A DNA stretch of 64,000 bases from Arcticibacterium luteifluviistationis (GCF_003258705.1 NZ_CP029480.1:5315840-5379839); one strand, 5' to 3'; positions 54,099 through 63,856 are shown, counted from the first letter of the stretch. Translations and numbers: made by a program. Notes: generated by a model not told the origin, from the letters alone.

Positions 54099-54121
54099 AT
54101 TAACAAAACACCCTCGAACGC

Positions 54122-55228
54122 ATGAATTGGTACGACATTGAAAACATTGACGAAGTAGATTCTCCATCTTTAGTTTTATACGAATCCCGTATGGATGCCA
54201 ACATCCAAAAGATGATTTCGATGGTAAATGGCAAAGTGGAAAATCTTATGCCACATGTCAAAACCAACAAAACACCTGAGGTTATTAAAAGGATGGTGGA
54301 TGCTGGAATTGTCAATTTTAAAGCCTCAACCATTTCAGAAGCAGAAATAGCCGCCGAACAAGGTGCCAAAGAAGTGATGATAGCTCATCAATTGGTCGGG
54401 CCAAAGATAAATCGACTGGTAAAGCTAGTTTTAGCATATCCTGAAACCACGATTTCTACCATCATTGACAACCCTGAAAGTTTAACAAAACTAGATTCAG
54501 CCGCGGCTTCTCAAAATATTAGTCTTGACTTCTATATTGACATTAATAATGGTATGGATAGGTCTGGAATTAAATTAGGCAAAGGTTTAAATACACTTTT
54601 GGCTCAAATTCCAGATTGTAAAAACTTAGTTTTTAAAGGGCTTCATGTTTATGATGGTCACCTTCATCAAAAATCGTTTGAAGAAAGAAATAACAAAGTG
54701 GAAGCAGGGTTTATAGAAGTTGAAAAGCTTTTTGCGAAGCTAGAAACAGAATTTCCGGACATCAAATTAGTCTCAGGCGGTACGCCTTCTTTCACCTCGC
54801 ATCTTAAGAAAAAACACCGAATAGCCAGTCCAGGAACCTGTGTTTTTTGGGATTGGGGCTATGAAGAAAACATTGAAGAGCAAAGCTTTGATGCGGCGGC
54901 ATTATTAGTCACCAGAGTTATTTCAAAACCTACCGAAGGTATTGTCACTATTGACCTCGGTCACAAATCTGTAGCGGCTGAAAATACGATTGACAAAAGA
55001 GTGAAACTGATAAACTTGACAGATTACGAATTGCTTTCGCAAAGTGAAGAACATGGCGTTTTAAAAGTCAAAAACTGGGATTCAATAAAAGTAGGAGATG
55101 TTTTTTATGGAATTCCTTATCATATTTGCCCAACAGTAAACTTGCACGACGAACTTTCTGTTATTAAAAATAATCGCAAAATTGACACTTGGCAAATAAC
55201 AGCCAGAAGGAGAAAAATTAATATTTAG
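54122..55228 (+). CDS. D-threonine-aldolase-family PLP enzyme
   Basis: This 368-residue fold-type III (alanine-racemase-like) PLP enzyme has the PLP lysine Lys47 in MPHVKTNK and the metal-binding HxCP motif at His334-Cys336 (YHICP). DSPSLVLYESRMDANI is the conserved start. Members cleave D-threonine or D-3-hydroxy amino acids to glycine and an aldehyde, or act as D-serine dehydratases. The exact substrate is not determined. The next gene, GroES-like, starts three bases later. Confidence 0.88.
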   Translation: MNWYDIENIDEVDSPSLVLYESRMDANIQKMISMVNGKVENLMPHVKTNKTPEVIKRMVDAGIVNFKASTISEAEIAAEQGAKEVMIAHQLVGPKINRLVKLVLAYPETTISTIIDNPESLTKLDSAAASQNISLDFYIDINNGMDRSGIKLGKGLNTLLAQIPDCKNLVFKGLHVYDGHLHQKSFEERNNKVEAGFIEVEKLFAKLETEFPDIKLVSGGTPSFTSHLKKKHRIASPGTCVFWDWGYEENIEEQSFDAAALLVTRVISKPTEGIVTIDLGHKSVAAENTIDKRVKLINLTDYELLSQSEEHGVLKVKNWDSIKVGDVFYGIPYHICPTVNLHDELSVIKNNRKIDTWQITARRRKINI

Positions 55229-55230
55229 AA

Positions 55231-55605
55231 ATGCAAATCACACCAGATAACAAGTTGAAAAGACTAGAAGTAGTAGGCGATAAAATATTAATCAAGCCTA
55301 AAAATCACTCTGGAAAAACAAATTCAGGCTTATTTCTGCCCCCAACGGTTACAGAAAAAGAAGAGGTTAGAAGTGGCTATGTGGTAAAAGTGGGTCCAGG
55401 ATACCCATTGCCAAACCCAGTAGAAGATGAACCATGGAAAGGCACCGAAGAAAAAGTAAAGTACATGCCACTCCAAGCTGAAGAAGGTGATGTAGCTATT
55501 TACTTACAAAGACATGCCATTGAAATTCAATATGAAGGTGTGAAGTACGTAATACTTCCTCAAAGCTCTATTTTGATGCTAGAACGCTCGGAAGATTTAT
55601 TCTAG
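55231..55605 (+). CDS. GroES-like co-chaperonin paralogue
   Basis: This 124-residue protein is longer than GroES (about 95). The domain starts LEVVGDKILIKPKNHSGKTNSGLFLPP. The mobile-loop region keeps a hydrophobic tripeptide (LFL, where GroES has IVL). An insertion of about 25 residues (LPNPVEDEPWKG...YMPLQ) follows VVKVGPG, before EEGDVAIYLQRHAIEIQYEGVKYVILPQSSIL. No groEL is adjacent. It probably folds as GroES, but chaperonin partnership is unproven. It is coupled to the PLP enzyme and overlaps the convergent thioredoxin gene by nine bases. Confidence 0.85.
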   Translation: MQITPDNKLKRLEVVGDKILIKPKNHSGKTNSGLFLPPTVTEKEEVRSGYVVKVGPGYPLPNPVEDEPWKGTEEKVKYMPLQAEEGDVAIYLQRHAIEIQYEGVKYVILPQSSILMLERSEDLF

Positions 55606-56031
55606 GCCTAAAGCAAAATCAGCTTCTTCTATCATTCCATCTGTCGTAAATACACCCTCGAGGCGATATAAAACTTCGCCGTTCGGTTTGAGGAAAAGGT
55701 ACGTTGGGTAGGCGTTAATATTATATAGTCTTGCTAATTTGGAGCCCTCTGGGCTCTGAATATCCACTTTATAGTTTATAAAAGACTCATTATACTTTTG
55801 CCCTACTTTCTCCTTATTGAAAACTTCGGCTTCCATCTTTTTACATGGACCGCACCAAGTAGCAAATAGGTCTACAAAGATAATTTTGTCCAGACTAACC
55901 GCATCTTCCTTAATAGACTCAAAAGAATAAGTTTCTCCTAATTTAAAATCTATTCCGCTATTGAGAAACGTAAGACTGCTGAACACTAAAAAGAGTGGTA
56001 AAAATGCTACTAAAGTTAAACGTTTTGTCAT
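55597..56031 (-). CDS. Thioredoxin-fold protein, exported
   Basis: This 144-residue protein has a signal or anchor segment (about 3-23). A thioredoxin fold follows (FVDLFATWCGPCKKMEAEVF, active-site WCGPC near residues 60-64) with the cis-Pro motif INAYPTYLFLKPNG. It is probably a periplasmic disulfide reductant. It is coupled by a four-base overlap to a related longer protein upstream, and the pair lie next to the cytochrome c assembly gene, suggesting a shared role in reducing apocytochrome cysteines. Confidence 0.85.
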   Translation of the reverse strand: MTKRLTLVAFLPLFLVFSSLTFLNSGIDFKLGETYSFESIKEDAVSLDKIIFVDLFATWCGPCKKMEAEVFNKEKVGQKYNESFINYKVDIQSPEGSKLARLYNINAYPTYLFLKPNGEVLYRLEGVFTTDGMIEEADFALGLE

Positions 56032-57356
56032 TTGATATTTTTGAAGGCTGCTTTTAATGTATCTGTTTCTAAGTTGTCCTTTTTTGCCATTTTCATGGCT
56101 TGCTTCATTGCTTTTTTTGCATCCCTAGTTCTTCCTACTTTCTTGAGCAAGAAAGCATATGTTTCCCAATTTGCAGCTGTTTCGTCTAATTTTATAGCAA
56201 AAGCAGACCATTTAATGGCATTTTTAAAGTCCATATCATCACTTGCCATTTCATAATAACCTCTAGCGAAATCATTAAGTTGGAAAGATGCGGCTTTTGC
56301 AGCTCCATTTTCTAGACCTGCCAACATCATTTGATACCTTCCAGAAGATTCTGAAATACCTTTTTCCTTTGCCGTATTTTTAAAAGCCTCAATGGTACTT
56401 TTAGTGTGTTCTTCAAAGTACTCCAAGCTTCTACTCATTATTTGGGTAGCTTCTTCCTGAGCTATTAATTTGAAATGCTTAAAGTTTCTGGTGAGTTTGG
56501 CGTAGTCATACCTAAACTGTCTTTCCTCTGCAAAAGCCGCTTGCCTGCTGTAAGAAGTAGCATGCACCGCATCAATCAAAACATCGAAAAGCTCGTCATC
56601 TTCATTTTCAACAGCTTCTCTAAAAGTCAATTTTTTAGAGTTTGAAATTCCTTTCAAAACATATTTCTGCTGAGATTCTGTCAATTTCATAAACCTTGAC
56701 AATGACTCGGCTAGAATATAAAAGCCTTTAGAACTTACTGAGGTTACGTTTTCAGAAATAAGCGATAGTACCTTTTCTGTTTGAAGCTCACTTTCTGGCA
56801 CTACCTCTAAATATTTTGCGAGTACTTTGGGCTGTGAGCCTTCCTCATAACTTTTCCGTTTTAAGTATTCATAAAGAAAATCTACATCATCATTCCCATT
56901 TTCATAAACACTGTCCAATCGCCTAATGGGCACAAAGCCTTCAAACTTCCTTTTCGCTTTACCAGCCTCTATCAATAAATTTCTCACCGACTGAAAACCT
57001 ATTATCTTATGGACTACTTCTCCCTCTGAATTCACAAAAAGATAAGTCGGAAACTCCTGGACGCCGTAATGCCGAACTAGTTTCTTGCCTTCTTCTACTT
57101 CACTATCAATTTTGAAATTCACAAAATCGTTATTAAACACGGCTCCCACTTCCGCCTTGGTGAAAACAGTATTTTCCATGGCTTTGCATGGCCCGCACCA
57201 GTCAGCATAGAAGTCGACAAAAATTAGCTTTTCGGCTACCTTCGATACGTCTTTTGCTTCAGCAAGTGTAGCATATTTAAAGTCTATAGACTGGGCATTT
57301 ACAGACCAAATAAGGACTAAAATGCAAATAAGTGATAGAAAGGTTCTTCGCAACAT
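56028..57356 (-). CDS. Thioredoxin-fold protein with helical C-terminal extension
   Basis: This 442-residue exported protein has a signal peptide (about 1-21). Residues about 22-135 are a thioredoxin-like domain with WCGPCKAMENTVF and FPTYLFVNSEG. The remaining 300 residues are alpha-helical and Lys/Glu-rich, with a TPR-like end (AIKWSAFAIKLDETAANWETYAFLLKKVGRTRDAKKAMKQAM). Such DUF255- or DsbD-gamma-like proteins are common in Bacteroidota. The helical part may dock a partner. First gene of the two-gene operon. Confidence 0.85.
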   Translation of the reverse strand: MLRRTFLSLICILVLIWSVNAQSIDFKYATLAEAKDVSKVAEKLIFVDFYADWCGPCKAMENTVFTKAEVGAVFNNDFVNFKIDSEVEEGKKLVRHYGVQEFPTYLFVNSEGEVVHKIIGFQSVRNLLIEAGKAKRKFEGFVPIRRLDSVYENGNDDVDFLYEYLKRKSYEEGSQPKVLAKYLEVVPESELQTEKVLSLISENVTSVSSKGFYILAESLSRFMKLTESQQKYVLKGISNSKKLTFREAVENEDDELFDVLIDAVHATSYSRQAAFAEERQFRYDYAKLTRNFKHFKLIAQEEATQIMSRSLEYFEEHTKSTIEAFKNTAKEKGISESSGRYQMMLAGLENGAAKAASFQLNDFARGYYEMASDDMDFKNAIKWSAFAIKLDETAANWETYAFLLKKVGRTRDAKKAMKQAMKMAKKDNLETDTLKAAFKNIK

Positions 57357-57506
57357 GTTTTAAAACTTAACGCATTTTTAAATTTAACGAAATACTTCAA
57401 AGATTAGCTTTAAAGACTCTGTTAAAATGCCATAAATGATACGAACTAAAGAGGACGAATTGACCTTTTACTAGTACCTTTACAATTAATTTAAGAAAGA
57501 ATATTC

Positions 57507-60026
57507 ATGTTGAGACCTTATCTGGGAGAGATTGGCCGGTTATTAACCATTTTGGCTTTTATTAGTTCGTTATTGGCCACCTATGCCTACTGGCAGGCCT
57601 CCCGAGAAAACGAAAGTAAACCATTTTGGAAAAAATATGGTAATGGAATTTTCTTAGGTCACACCGTTTTTGTGATAGGAATTTGCCTCACACTCTTTAC
57701 CATAATTTTCAATCATTATTTTGAATACCATTACGCATGGGACAATACTTCTCTTAGTTTGCCCTTAGGCTATGCTATCTCCTGCTTTTGGCAAGACCAA
57801 GAAGGTAGTTTTCTTCTTTGGATATTCTGGAATGCCATTGTTGGTTGTATTTTAATTTTACAATTCAGGGGCAAATCAAAACACGTGGCTTTAGGTTCAC
57901 CTAGTATGATGATTGTTTCTGGAATTCAATTGTTTTTAACCTCCATGATACTCGGAGTGGTTTTCTTTTCGGAATGGAAATTAGGAAGCTCTCCTTTCTT
58001 AACACTCCAAGAAGCCAATCCTATGGCTCCTGTTTGGACTTTAGACCCTGGTTTTATTCCTAAAGACGGTAATGGCTTAAATCCATTACTTCAAAATTAC
58101 TGGATGGTAATACACCCTCCTACCTTATTTTTAGGCTTTGCCCTTACCATGGTTCCTTTTGCATTTGCTATATCTTCTCTATGGAAGAAAGACTATACAG
58201 GTTGGTTAAATCTAACATTGCCTTGGGCTTTACTGGCAGCAGTTGTTTTAGGAACTGGTATTATCATGGGTGGAGTTTGGGCCTATGAAACATTGAACTT
58301 TGGTGGATATTGGAACTGGGACCCTGTAGAAAATGCAGTTTACGTTCCATGGATAGTTCTTGTTGCAGCTTTTCATACGCTCATTTTTGCAAGAAAAAGC
58401 ACCTCGGCTTTAAAATACTCCTACATATTACTTATAGCACAGTTTATCTTAATCCTGTATTCTACATTCTTAACACGAAGCGGAATACTTGGAAATTCAT
58501 CTGTTCACTCTTTTACTGATTTAGGGCTATCAGGCCAACTTTTGCTTTATCTACTTACCTTCTTATTTGGAGCCATAATCTTGGCAGCCATCAGATGGAA
58601 AGACTTACCTAAAGACGATAAAGAAGCATCTGTGTACTCTTCGGAGTTCTGGATATTCATGGGTGTTATAACTTTGAGTTTGGCTGCTTTTCAGGTAATT
58701 ATTACTACGTCAATTCCTGTTTATAATAGCCTGGCCACTGCAATGGGAATAGACCTAAATATGGCTTTACCTTCAAACCAAATAGCACATTACACCACTT
58801 TTCAGATGTGGCTGTTTGTCGTAGCTGTTATTTTGATGGGCATAGCCCAATATTTCTGGTGGAGAAAAATTAAAGGTGAAAATTTCAAAGCTTTAAGCAC
58901 ACCGCTTTTAGTTTCGATGGTTATATCTATGCTTGTAATTCTTCTCACCAAAGTAGATGACTGGAAATACGTTATTTTGGTAACGGGCTCTATCTTTTCT
59001 ATTGTGGCAAATGGCTCTATTCTTATTGACCTTTTTAGAGGTAAAATAAAAGTAGCTGGTGGTGCCATCAGTCATATTGGTGTAGCATTAATGCTTTTAG
59101 GAATTATGTTTTCATCAGCCTATGAGAAAACCGTTTCTATCAACACCACGCAAACTGAGCTTTTCACGGATTCTGAGAAAGAAAGCAGAGAAAACGTTTT
59201 ATTATGGCTTAACAGACCATATGAGTTACCAGAGTTCTCACTTACTTATAAGGGTCAGTTTGTTGACGTTAGAGAGGTTCCTGGCTTTATAGAAAAACGT
59301 TTTATTCAGCCAATCATTGGTTCAGGTTATAAAGGTATTGCTAGAGCCGATATTGTGGATGGTTCTGATACGCTAAGATATCGTTCTGACACCGTAGAAT
59401 ACGAAGCGGAGAACACCTATTATCAAATAGCCTACGAGCTTAAAAATGGCGAAAAATATAACCTTTACCCAAGATACCAGATAAATCAAAAAATGGGTAA
59501 TGTGGCTTCTCCTGACATTAAGCGTTTCTGGAACAAAGATGTTTACTCGCATGTAAACTACGTTCAAAATGAGGAAGAACGCGAGTGGAGCATTCCGATG
59601 GACTATAATGTAGCATTAAGAGATACTTTCTTTTTAAATGATTATGTAGCCATACTGGATGATGTAATTGGCGTTAGAGAGGTAGATGGCATGGCTTTAA
59701 AGCCTGGAGATGCGGCTGCCATGGCCAATTTGAGAATCTTAGAAAGGGATGGCGAAAAACTACTGAGACCTACTTTTGTTATAAAGGATAATCAAGTTTG
59801 GAGTAAACCAGTGGTGAGTAATGAGCTTGGTTTACGAGTACAGCTAAATCAGATAGACCCAATCACAGGAAATTTCACTTTTGGTATATCGCGTAGCGAA
59901 AGAGAGTACATTGTATTAAAGGCTATAGAAAAGCCCTTAATCAACCTTCTTTGGATAGGAATCATACTTCTGATTATCGGCATTCTATTCTCGTCTTACA
60001 GACGATTTAAGATTGCTATGAAGTAG
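57507..60026 (+). CDS. ccsA: CcmF/CcsA-type cytochrome c heme-lyase subunit
   Basis: This 839-residue polytopic membrane protein has about 15 helices and the heme-handling WWD domain GGYWNWDPVENAVYVPW (residues 266-282), with histidines in MVIHPPTLFLGFA (about 212-224) and HTLIFARKS near 290. The large extracytoplasmic part (about 535-805) and final helix fit CcmF rather than short CcsA, though Bacteroidota proteins of this type are usually named CcsA. It would attach heme to CxxCH apocytochromes, such as those encoded at 7.4 and 47.5 kb. No ccmE or ccmB gene is in view. Confidence 0.9.
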   Translation: MLRPYLGEIGRLLTILAFISSLLATYAYWQASRENESKPFWKKYGNGIFLGHTVFVIGICLTLFTIIFNHYFEYHYAWDNTSLSLPLGYAISCFWQDQEGSFLLWIFWNAIVGCILILQFRGKSKHVALGSPSMMIVSGIQLFLTSMILGVVFFSEWKLGSSPFLTLQEANPMAPVWTLDPGFIPKDGNGLNPLLQNYWMVIHPPTLFLGFALTMVPFAFAISSLWKKDYTGWLNLTLPWALLAAVVLGTGIIMGGVWAYETLNFGGYWNWDPVENAVYVPWIVLVAAFHTLIFARKSTSALKYSYILLIAQFILILYSTFLTRSGILGNSSVHSFTDLGLSGQLLLYLLTFLFGAIILAAIRWKDLPKDDKEASVYSSEFWIFMGVITLSLAAFQVIITTSIPVYNSLATAMGIDLNMALPSNQIAHYTTFQMWLFVVAVILMGIAQYFWWRKIKGENFKALSTPLLVSMVISMLVILLTKVDDWKYVILVTGSIFSIVANGSILIDLFRGKIKVAGGAISHIGVALMLLGIMFSSAYEKTVSINTTQTELFTDSEKESRENVLLWLNRPYELPEFSLTYKGQFVDVREVPGFIEKRFIQPIIGSGYKGIARADIVDGSDTLRYRSDTVEYEAENTYYQIAYELKNGEKYNLYPRYQINQKMGNVASPDIKRFWNKDVYSHVNYVQNEEEREWSIPMDYNVALRDTFFLNDYVAILDDVIGVREVDGMALKPGDAAAMANLRILERDGEKLLRPTFVIKDNQVWSKPVVSNELGLRVQLNQIDPITGNFTFGISRSEREYIVLKAIEKPLINLLWIGIILLIIGILFSSYRRFKIAMK

Positions 60027-60107
60027 TTTCTCTTAGAATTTGTACAGTATTACCTTTACTCTCTTCATAAAAGAGTTCGGCTAATTAAAATTATCAATTT
60101 TTTAGTA

Positions 60108-60142
60108 AAACGCTGATAGACTTTTGTCTTCTATCAGCGTTT
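60108..60142. terminator. Hairpin, possible terminator after ccsA-type gene
   Basis: The thirteen-base arms AAACGCTGATAGA (60108-60120) and TCTATCAGCGTTT (60130-60142) are perfect. The flanking T-run is short on both strands. Confidence 0.55.
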
Positions 60143-60367
60143 GAATCACGACTTAATAGCTTCTTTTAAGTCTTTCATGTATAGAGTATAAACCAATAAC
60201 TACAGGTTTATATTCTACGCCAAGTACTTTCTTGCTCTTTCTTACCAAACTAAATATAGTTTTTTCTTGACCTACTAGAAAACAAATTTTTCTAGCGTTT
60301 TAAGTATAATCGACAGGTAGAATGAACCTGCTCTAAACTTTGCCCCTTAGAATAAAAACGACCTAGC

Positions 60368-60375
60368 TAGGTTTG
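60368..60375 (+). promoter_or_regulatory. -7 element for a small membrane protein gene
   Basis: TAGGTTTG fits TAnnTTTG, 20 bases before the ATG at 60396. TTTG at 60339-60342 is 25 bases upstream, slightly beyond the usual spacing. Confidence 0.35.
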
Positions 60376-60395
60376 AGTATTTAAATCCAGCTAAA

Positions 60396-60593
60396 ATGAA
60401 AAAGTCAAAGAGACGTAAAATACTTAATGAACAAAAAATGTGGAAAGGGCGATTTCAGTTAGTTAGGATTGCTGTTCAAGTCGCTATGTATATAGTTACA
60501 TTTATCTCACTTTTAACCTTCTTTATTTCAAAAGGTCTTTTGAACAAGGACTTTGACATTCGAGAAATAATCCCGCTATTTTGCCCATTATGA
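60396..60593 (+). CDS. Small single-helix membrane protein, hypothetical
   Basis: This 65-residue frame has a basic N-terminus (KKSKRRKIL) and one hydrophobic helix (about 25-46, LVRIAVQVAMYIVTFISLL), the form of a real small membrane protein. A -7 element sits at a suitable distance. No family is recognised and the frame has no coding support beyond this. Confidence 0.45.
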   Translation: MKKSKRRKILNEQKMWKGRFQLVRIAVQVAMYIVTFISLLTFFISKGLLNKDFDIREIIPLFCPL

Positions 60594-60644
60594 ACATTAG
60601 CAAATAAAGTCTGATTACGTATTTTCTCAGTACCCTTAAAAAGG

Positions 60645-60667
60645 AAAAAACCCCGGGATACCCAGGG
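60645..60667 (-). terminator. Terminator of the ATP synthase operon
   Basis: On the minus strand CCCTGGG (60661-60667) pairs with CCCGGGG (60651-60657, one G.T) across a three-base loop, followed by T6 (60645-60650). It lies 40 bases past the atpH stop. Confidence 0.75.
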
Positions 60668-60706
60668 CCTTTCTCAACTTTATAGCCATGAAAACTAAAT
60701 CTTTGA

Positions 60707-61240
60707 CTAAGCTAATTCTAGCTTCAAGTCGTTTATCTTTTTTCTAACTGAAGTGTCTATTTGAGTATCACCTACTCTAAGCACATATCCTCCAATCAGT
60801 TCTTTATCAATTCTTTCTTCTAATTCCACAGTCATGCCACTTGCATCTTTAACAATCTTAATAAACTCCTCTCTCTGAGCAGCTGTTAAAGGCTCCACTG
60901 TAGTAACGATAGCCTGCTCAATATTATTAAGCTTAACATACAGTTTTTGAAACTCAGAAGCGATAGACCTTATCAGGCTTTCCCTGTTCTTCCTAGTTAA
61001 GACGTCAAAAATTGAATAAGTCACAGGATTAACACGAGATTCGAAAATATTTTTCAAAATCGTCCTTTTCTTGTCATGTCTCACAATAGGATTAGCCATT
61101 ACAGCCTCAAATTCACTATTCTGTTCACAAACATCAGTAAAAAATTTCATGTCATTATTGACATCTTCTACCACTTTTTGTTCAATCGCAAAGTCAATTA
61201 AAGCCTTTGCATATCTGTAAGCTACTACCGCGTCTGACAT
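60707..61240 (-). CDS. atpH: ATP synthase subunit delta
   Basis: This 177-residue F1 subunit delta links F1 to the b-subunit stalk. It shows VAYRYAKALIDFAIEQ at the start, the conserved ANPIVRHDKKRTIL and ESLIRSIASEFQKLY, and the C-terminal IGGYVLRVGDTQIDTSVRKKINDLK. Length is normal. It is last in this operon. The atpA and atpG genes that usually follow are absent, replaced by a terminator. Confidence 0.93.
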   Translation of the reverse strand: MSDAVVAYRYAKALIDFAIEQKVVEDVNNDMKFFTDVCEQNSEFEAVMANPIVRHDKKRTILKNIFESRVNPVTYSIFDVLTRKNRESLIRSIASEFQKLYVKLNNIEQAIVTTVEPLTAAQREEFIKIVKDASGMTVELEERIDKELIGGYVLRVGDTQIDTSVRKKINDLKLELA

Positions 61241-61355
61241 TTTTATTTTTTATCTAACCCGACTCATTCTTAAAAGTAAATCTAATAAGTCTGGCTTAAT
61301 ATCTAGTTAATACTACTTAATATTATCCTAAGAAATTATTTAACGAGGCGAAAAA

Positions 61356-61850
61356 TTAGTTAAGGTTAGCCTCTCCTATTAATTCCGTCACTAAATTAGA
61401 GTGAGCATCTTTAGAGGTCAACTCTCTCTTAATTACTTTCTCAGCAATTTCAATTGATAAAGAAGCTATTTCTTTTTTCAAATCTGAAATCATAGCCGTT
61501 CTATCTTGAGCCAAAGTAGCTCTAGCGTCCGACATAATTTTATTTGCTTCAGCACTTGCTTTATCCTTAGCTTCAGAAACCATTCTATTGGTAGTTTCTT
61601 TAGCTTCTTTAATCATCTTGTCTCTTTCAGCTCTTGCTTCTGCCAATAACTTTTCGTTATCAGATTTCAGCTTTGCCATTTCTGCTCTGGTCTCTTCAGC
61701 CATTTTCAGGGCAGAACTAATTTCGTCTTCTCTTTCACCAAGAGCAGATAAAATACCTTTCCAAGCAAATTTCTTTAAAACAAAGAACAATGTAAGAAAG
61801 ATAAGGGCTTGCCAAGCAATAAGACCAATACCGGGAGTTAATAATTCCAT
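61356..61850 (-). CDS. atpF: ATP synthase subunit b
   Basis: This 164-residue protein has an N-terminal membrane helix (about 5-25, PGIGLIAWQALIFLTLFFVL) and a long charged coiled coil (about 30-150, Ala/Glu/Lys-rich heptads). It forms the peripheral stalk with delta. It lies 83 bases downstream of atpE and 115 bases upstream of atpH. Confidence 0.93.
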   Translation of the reverse strand: MELLTPGIGLIAWQALIFLTLFFVLKKFAWKGILSALGEREDEISSALKMAEETRAEMAKLKSDNEKLLAEARAERDKMIKEAKETTNRMVSEAKDKASAEANKIMSDARATLAQDRTAMISDLKKEIASLSIEIAEKVIKRELTSKDAHSNLVTELIGEANLN

Positions 61851-61933
61851 GATGTATCTAAAAAATTAATCTTTTTAAAATAAAAAGTTTTGCTCTGACA
61901 CCTAATGTGAACAGAGCAAAACAATTGTTGCAA

Positions 61934-62209
<276 letters not shown>

Positions 62210-62236
62210 TTATAGTTAAAAAAAAACAAATACAAA

Positions 62237-63292
62237 TTAATGATCGTGATGCTCTTCAATAGCACTTCCGATATACATTGATGACAGTAAAGTAAATATA
62301 TAAGCCTGTATAAAAGCAACTAATATCTCAATTAGAGACATCATGGTACCAATGGCCCAAACTCCACCACCTACGGCATAATTCTTAAATAAGAAAATTA
62401 AGCCTATAAAACTTAACAGGATAATGTGACCACCTGTAATATTAGCAAATAAACGAATAGTTAAGGATGCTGGTTTCATGAAAACTCCAATAGCCTCAAT
62501 TATCCAGAACAATGGCTTTAACCATCCTGGAACACCTGGAGGAGCTACTAAGTGCATCCAGTAGTTTTTATTAGCCTTTACATGAACAATAACGAAGGTA
62601 AAAATAGCTAGCGTTAAAGTAACAGCGATGTTACCTGTAAGGTTAGCAGCACCTGGCGTTAAGCCTACCAAGTTATTCACTAATATAAAGAAGAACAATG
62701 TTAGCATGTAGGGCAAATAAGCCTTGTACTTAGGCCCAATATTAGGCTTAACCACTTCATCTCTAATTGTAAGAATTACAGGTTCAAAGAAGGATTGAAT
62801 CCCAGAAGGGGCTTTTCCTTTATTCTTTTTATACCCTCTGCCTACTGCCAAAAATACCGCAATTAGAATAATAGCACTTAAGAAAAGCGAGGCTACGTTT
62901 TTAGTAATAGAGAAATCCCACACCGTAGCATGATGATCATCTGCTAATGATATTTTTTCATGATGATTAACATAAGGCCCGTAAACCCCACTATTTTCAT
63001 CAAATCTAGCTGATGAAAATACATCTATACCATGCTCTTGAGAATAAAGAATGACAGGTAAGGGCAATTTCACTCCATGAGCAAACTCCCAGCCGTGTTC
63101 GTCAAGAATATGATGCATAATCATACCTCCCATATCGAAGGCTTCTTCTGCATGATCTTCATGTCTTTCTACAAAATCGGCGTCAGCCTCCTCATGTACA
63201 GCATTCACTGGTGCTGTCTGCTCATCCTGTGAGAATGAAACAAACGTAGAAAAAACTGATAATAAAACAGTTAAGAGTAACTTTTTAAACAT
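62237..63292 (-). CDS. atpB: ATP synthase subunit a
   Basis: This 351-residue protein is longer than the usual 270 because of a Bacteroidota-type N-terminus: a signal peptide (about 1-21) and a His/Glu-rich periplasmic part (about 30-100, HEEADADFVERHEDHAEEA). Five to six helices follow, with the essential Arg in KPASLTIRLFANITGGHI. It forms the proton half-channels against the c-ring. It lies 40 bases upstream of atpE. Confidence 0.95.
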   Translation of the reverse strand: MFKKLLLTVLLSVFSTFVSFSQDEQTAPVNAVHEEADADFVERHEDHAEEAFDMGGMIMHHILDEHGWEFAHGVKLPLPVILYSQEHGIDVFSSARFDENSGVYGPYVNHHEKISLADDHHATVWDFSITKNVASLFLSAIILIAVFLAVGRGYKKNKGKAPSGIQSFFEPVILTIRDEVVKPNIGPKYKAYLPYMLTLFFFILVNNLVGLTPGAANLTGNIAVTLTLAIFTFVIVHVKANKNYWMHLVAPPGVPGWLKPLFWIIEAIGVFMKPASLTIRLFANITGGHIILLSFIGLIFLFKNYAVGGGVWAIGTMMSLIEILVAFIQAYIFTLLSSMYIGSAIEEHHDH

Positions 63293-63331
63293 TTCTTAGG
63301 TCTTCTGTTTGATGACTTTTTCTAGTCTCTG

Positions 63332-63691
63332 CTAAAATCGACGCAAGGTACGATATAAACCGAAAATTTCAAACAAGGTGAAAAATAAATATAGTACAAA
63401 AAAGTCAGCAATAAAGAGCTTAACGTTTTCTACTCTTATATAAAGACCTATTCCAACAAAAATACCAGATGCCACAAACCTAATAATTACTGTAGATAGA
63501 TAAAACTGTATGAATTTCTCTCCCTTATCCCTCATTCCTTGTTTTAAGATAACATGAAACAGATACGATATCGCTCCAAAGAATACAAGCATTATGTATT
63601 TATTAGGGTGTAAATACTGCACAAAACCAAAATAGTCAGCTAGGAAAAATACAATTAAAATAAAGATATACGGTAGAATTGTTCTGAGCAT
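63332..63691 (-). CDS. AtpI-like small membrane protein of the ATP synthase operon
   Basis: This 119-residue protein has four hydrophobic segments (about 5-20, 30-50, 64-85 and 92-112), ends LYRTLRRF and stands 40 bases upstream of atpB. Position and topology fit the AtpI-type proteins that assist c-ring assembly, but sequence similarity to them is weak by eye. Confidence 0.6.
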   Translation of the reverse strand: MLRTILPYIFILIVFFLADYFGFVQYLHPNKYIMLVFFGAISYLFHVILKQGMRDKGEKFIQFYLSTVIIRFVASGIFVGIGLYIRVENVKLFIADFFVLYLFFTLFEIFGLYRTLRRF

Positions 63692-63847
63692 AAAAGCACT
63701 TTAAATTGATTGTTCTTTTCAGACGGCAATTTACAAAATATCAGAACTATCTCTCCTGAAATCAAAATGTAGTTCAATAGTGTATGAAGTCTTATGAAAA
63801 TATTCCCAATATATAATATGGTAATATTTCAAGGCAACACTTGAAAG

Positions 63848-63856
63848 TTATCCACA
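63848..63856 (+). other. DnaA box (single)
   Basis: TTATCCACA is an exact match to the consensus DnaA-binding 9-mer. I saw no second exact copy within the last 300 bases of the window. Confidence 0.45.

Larger units (their letters stand above)
60027..60395. other. Spacer after the cytochrome c assembly gene
   Basis: This 369-base stretch has no convincing gene. Apart from the hairpin at 60108-60142 it holds a shorter inverted repeat CTAGAAAA/TTTTCTAG (60275-60295) and the palindrome ACCTAGCTAGGT (60361-60372), which overlaps a -7 element. Confidence 0.5.
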
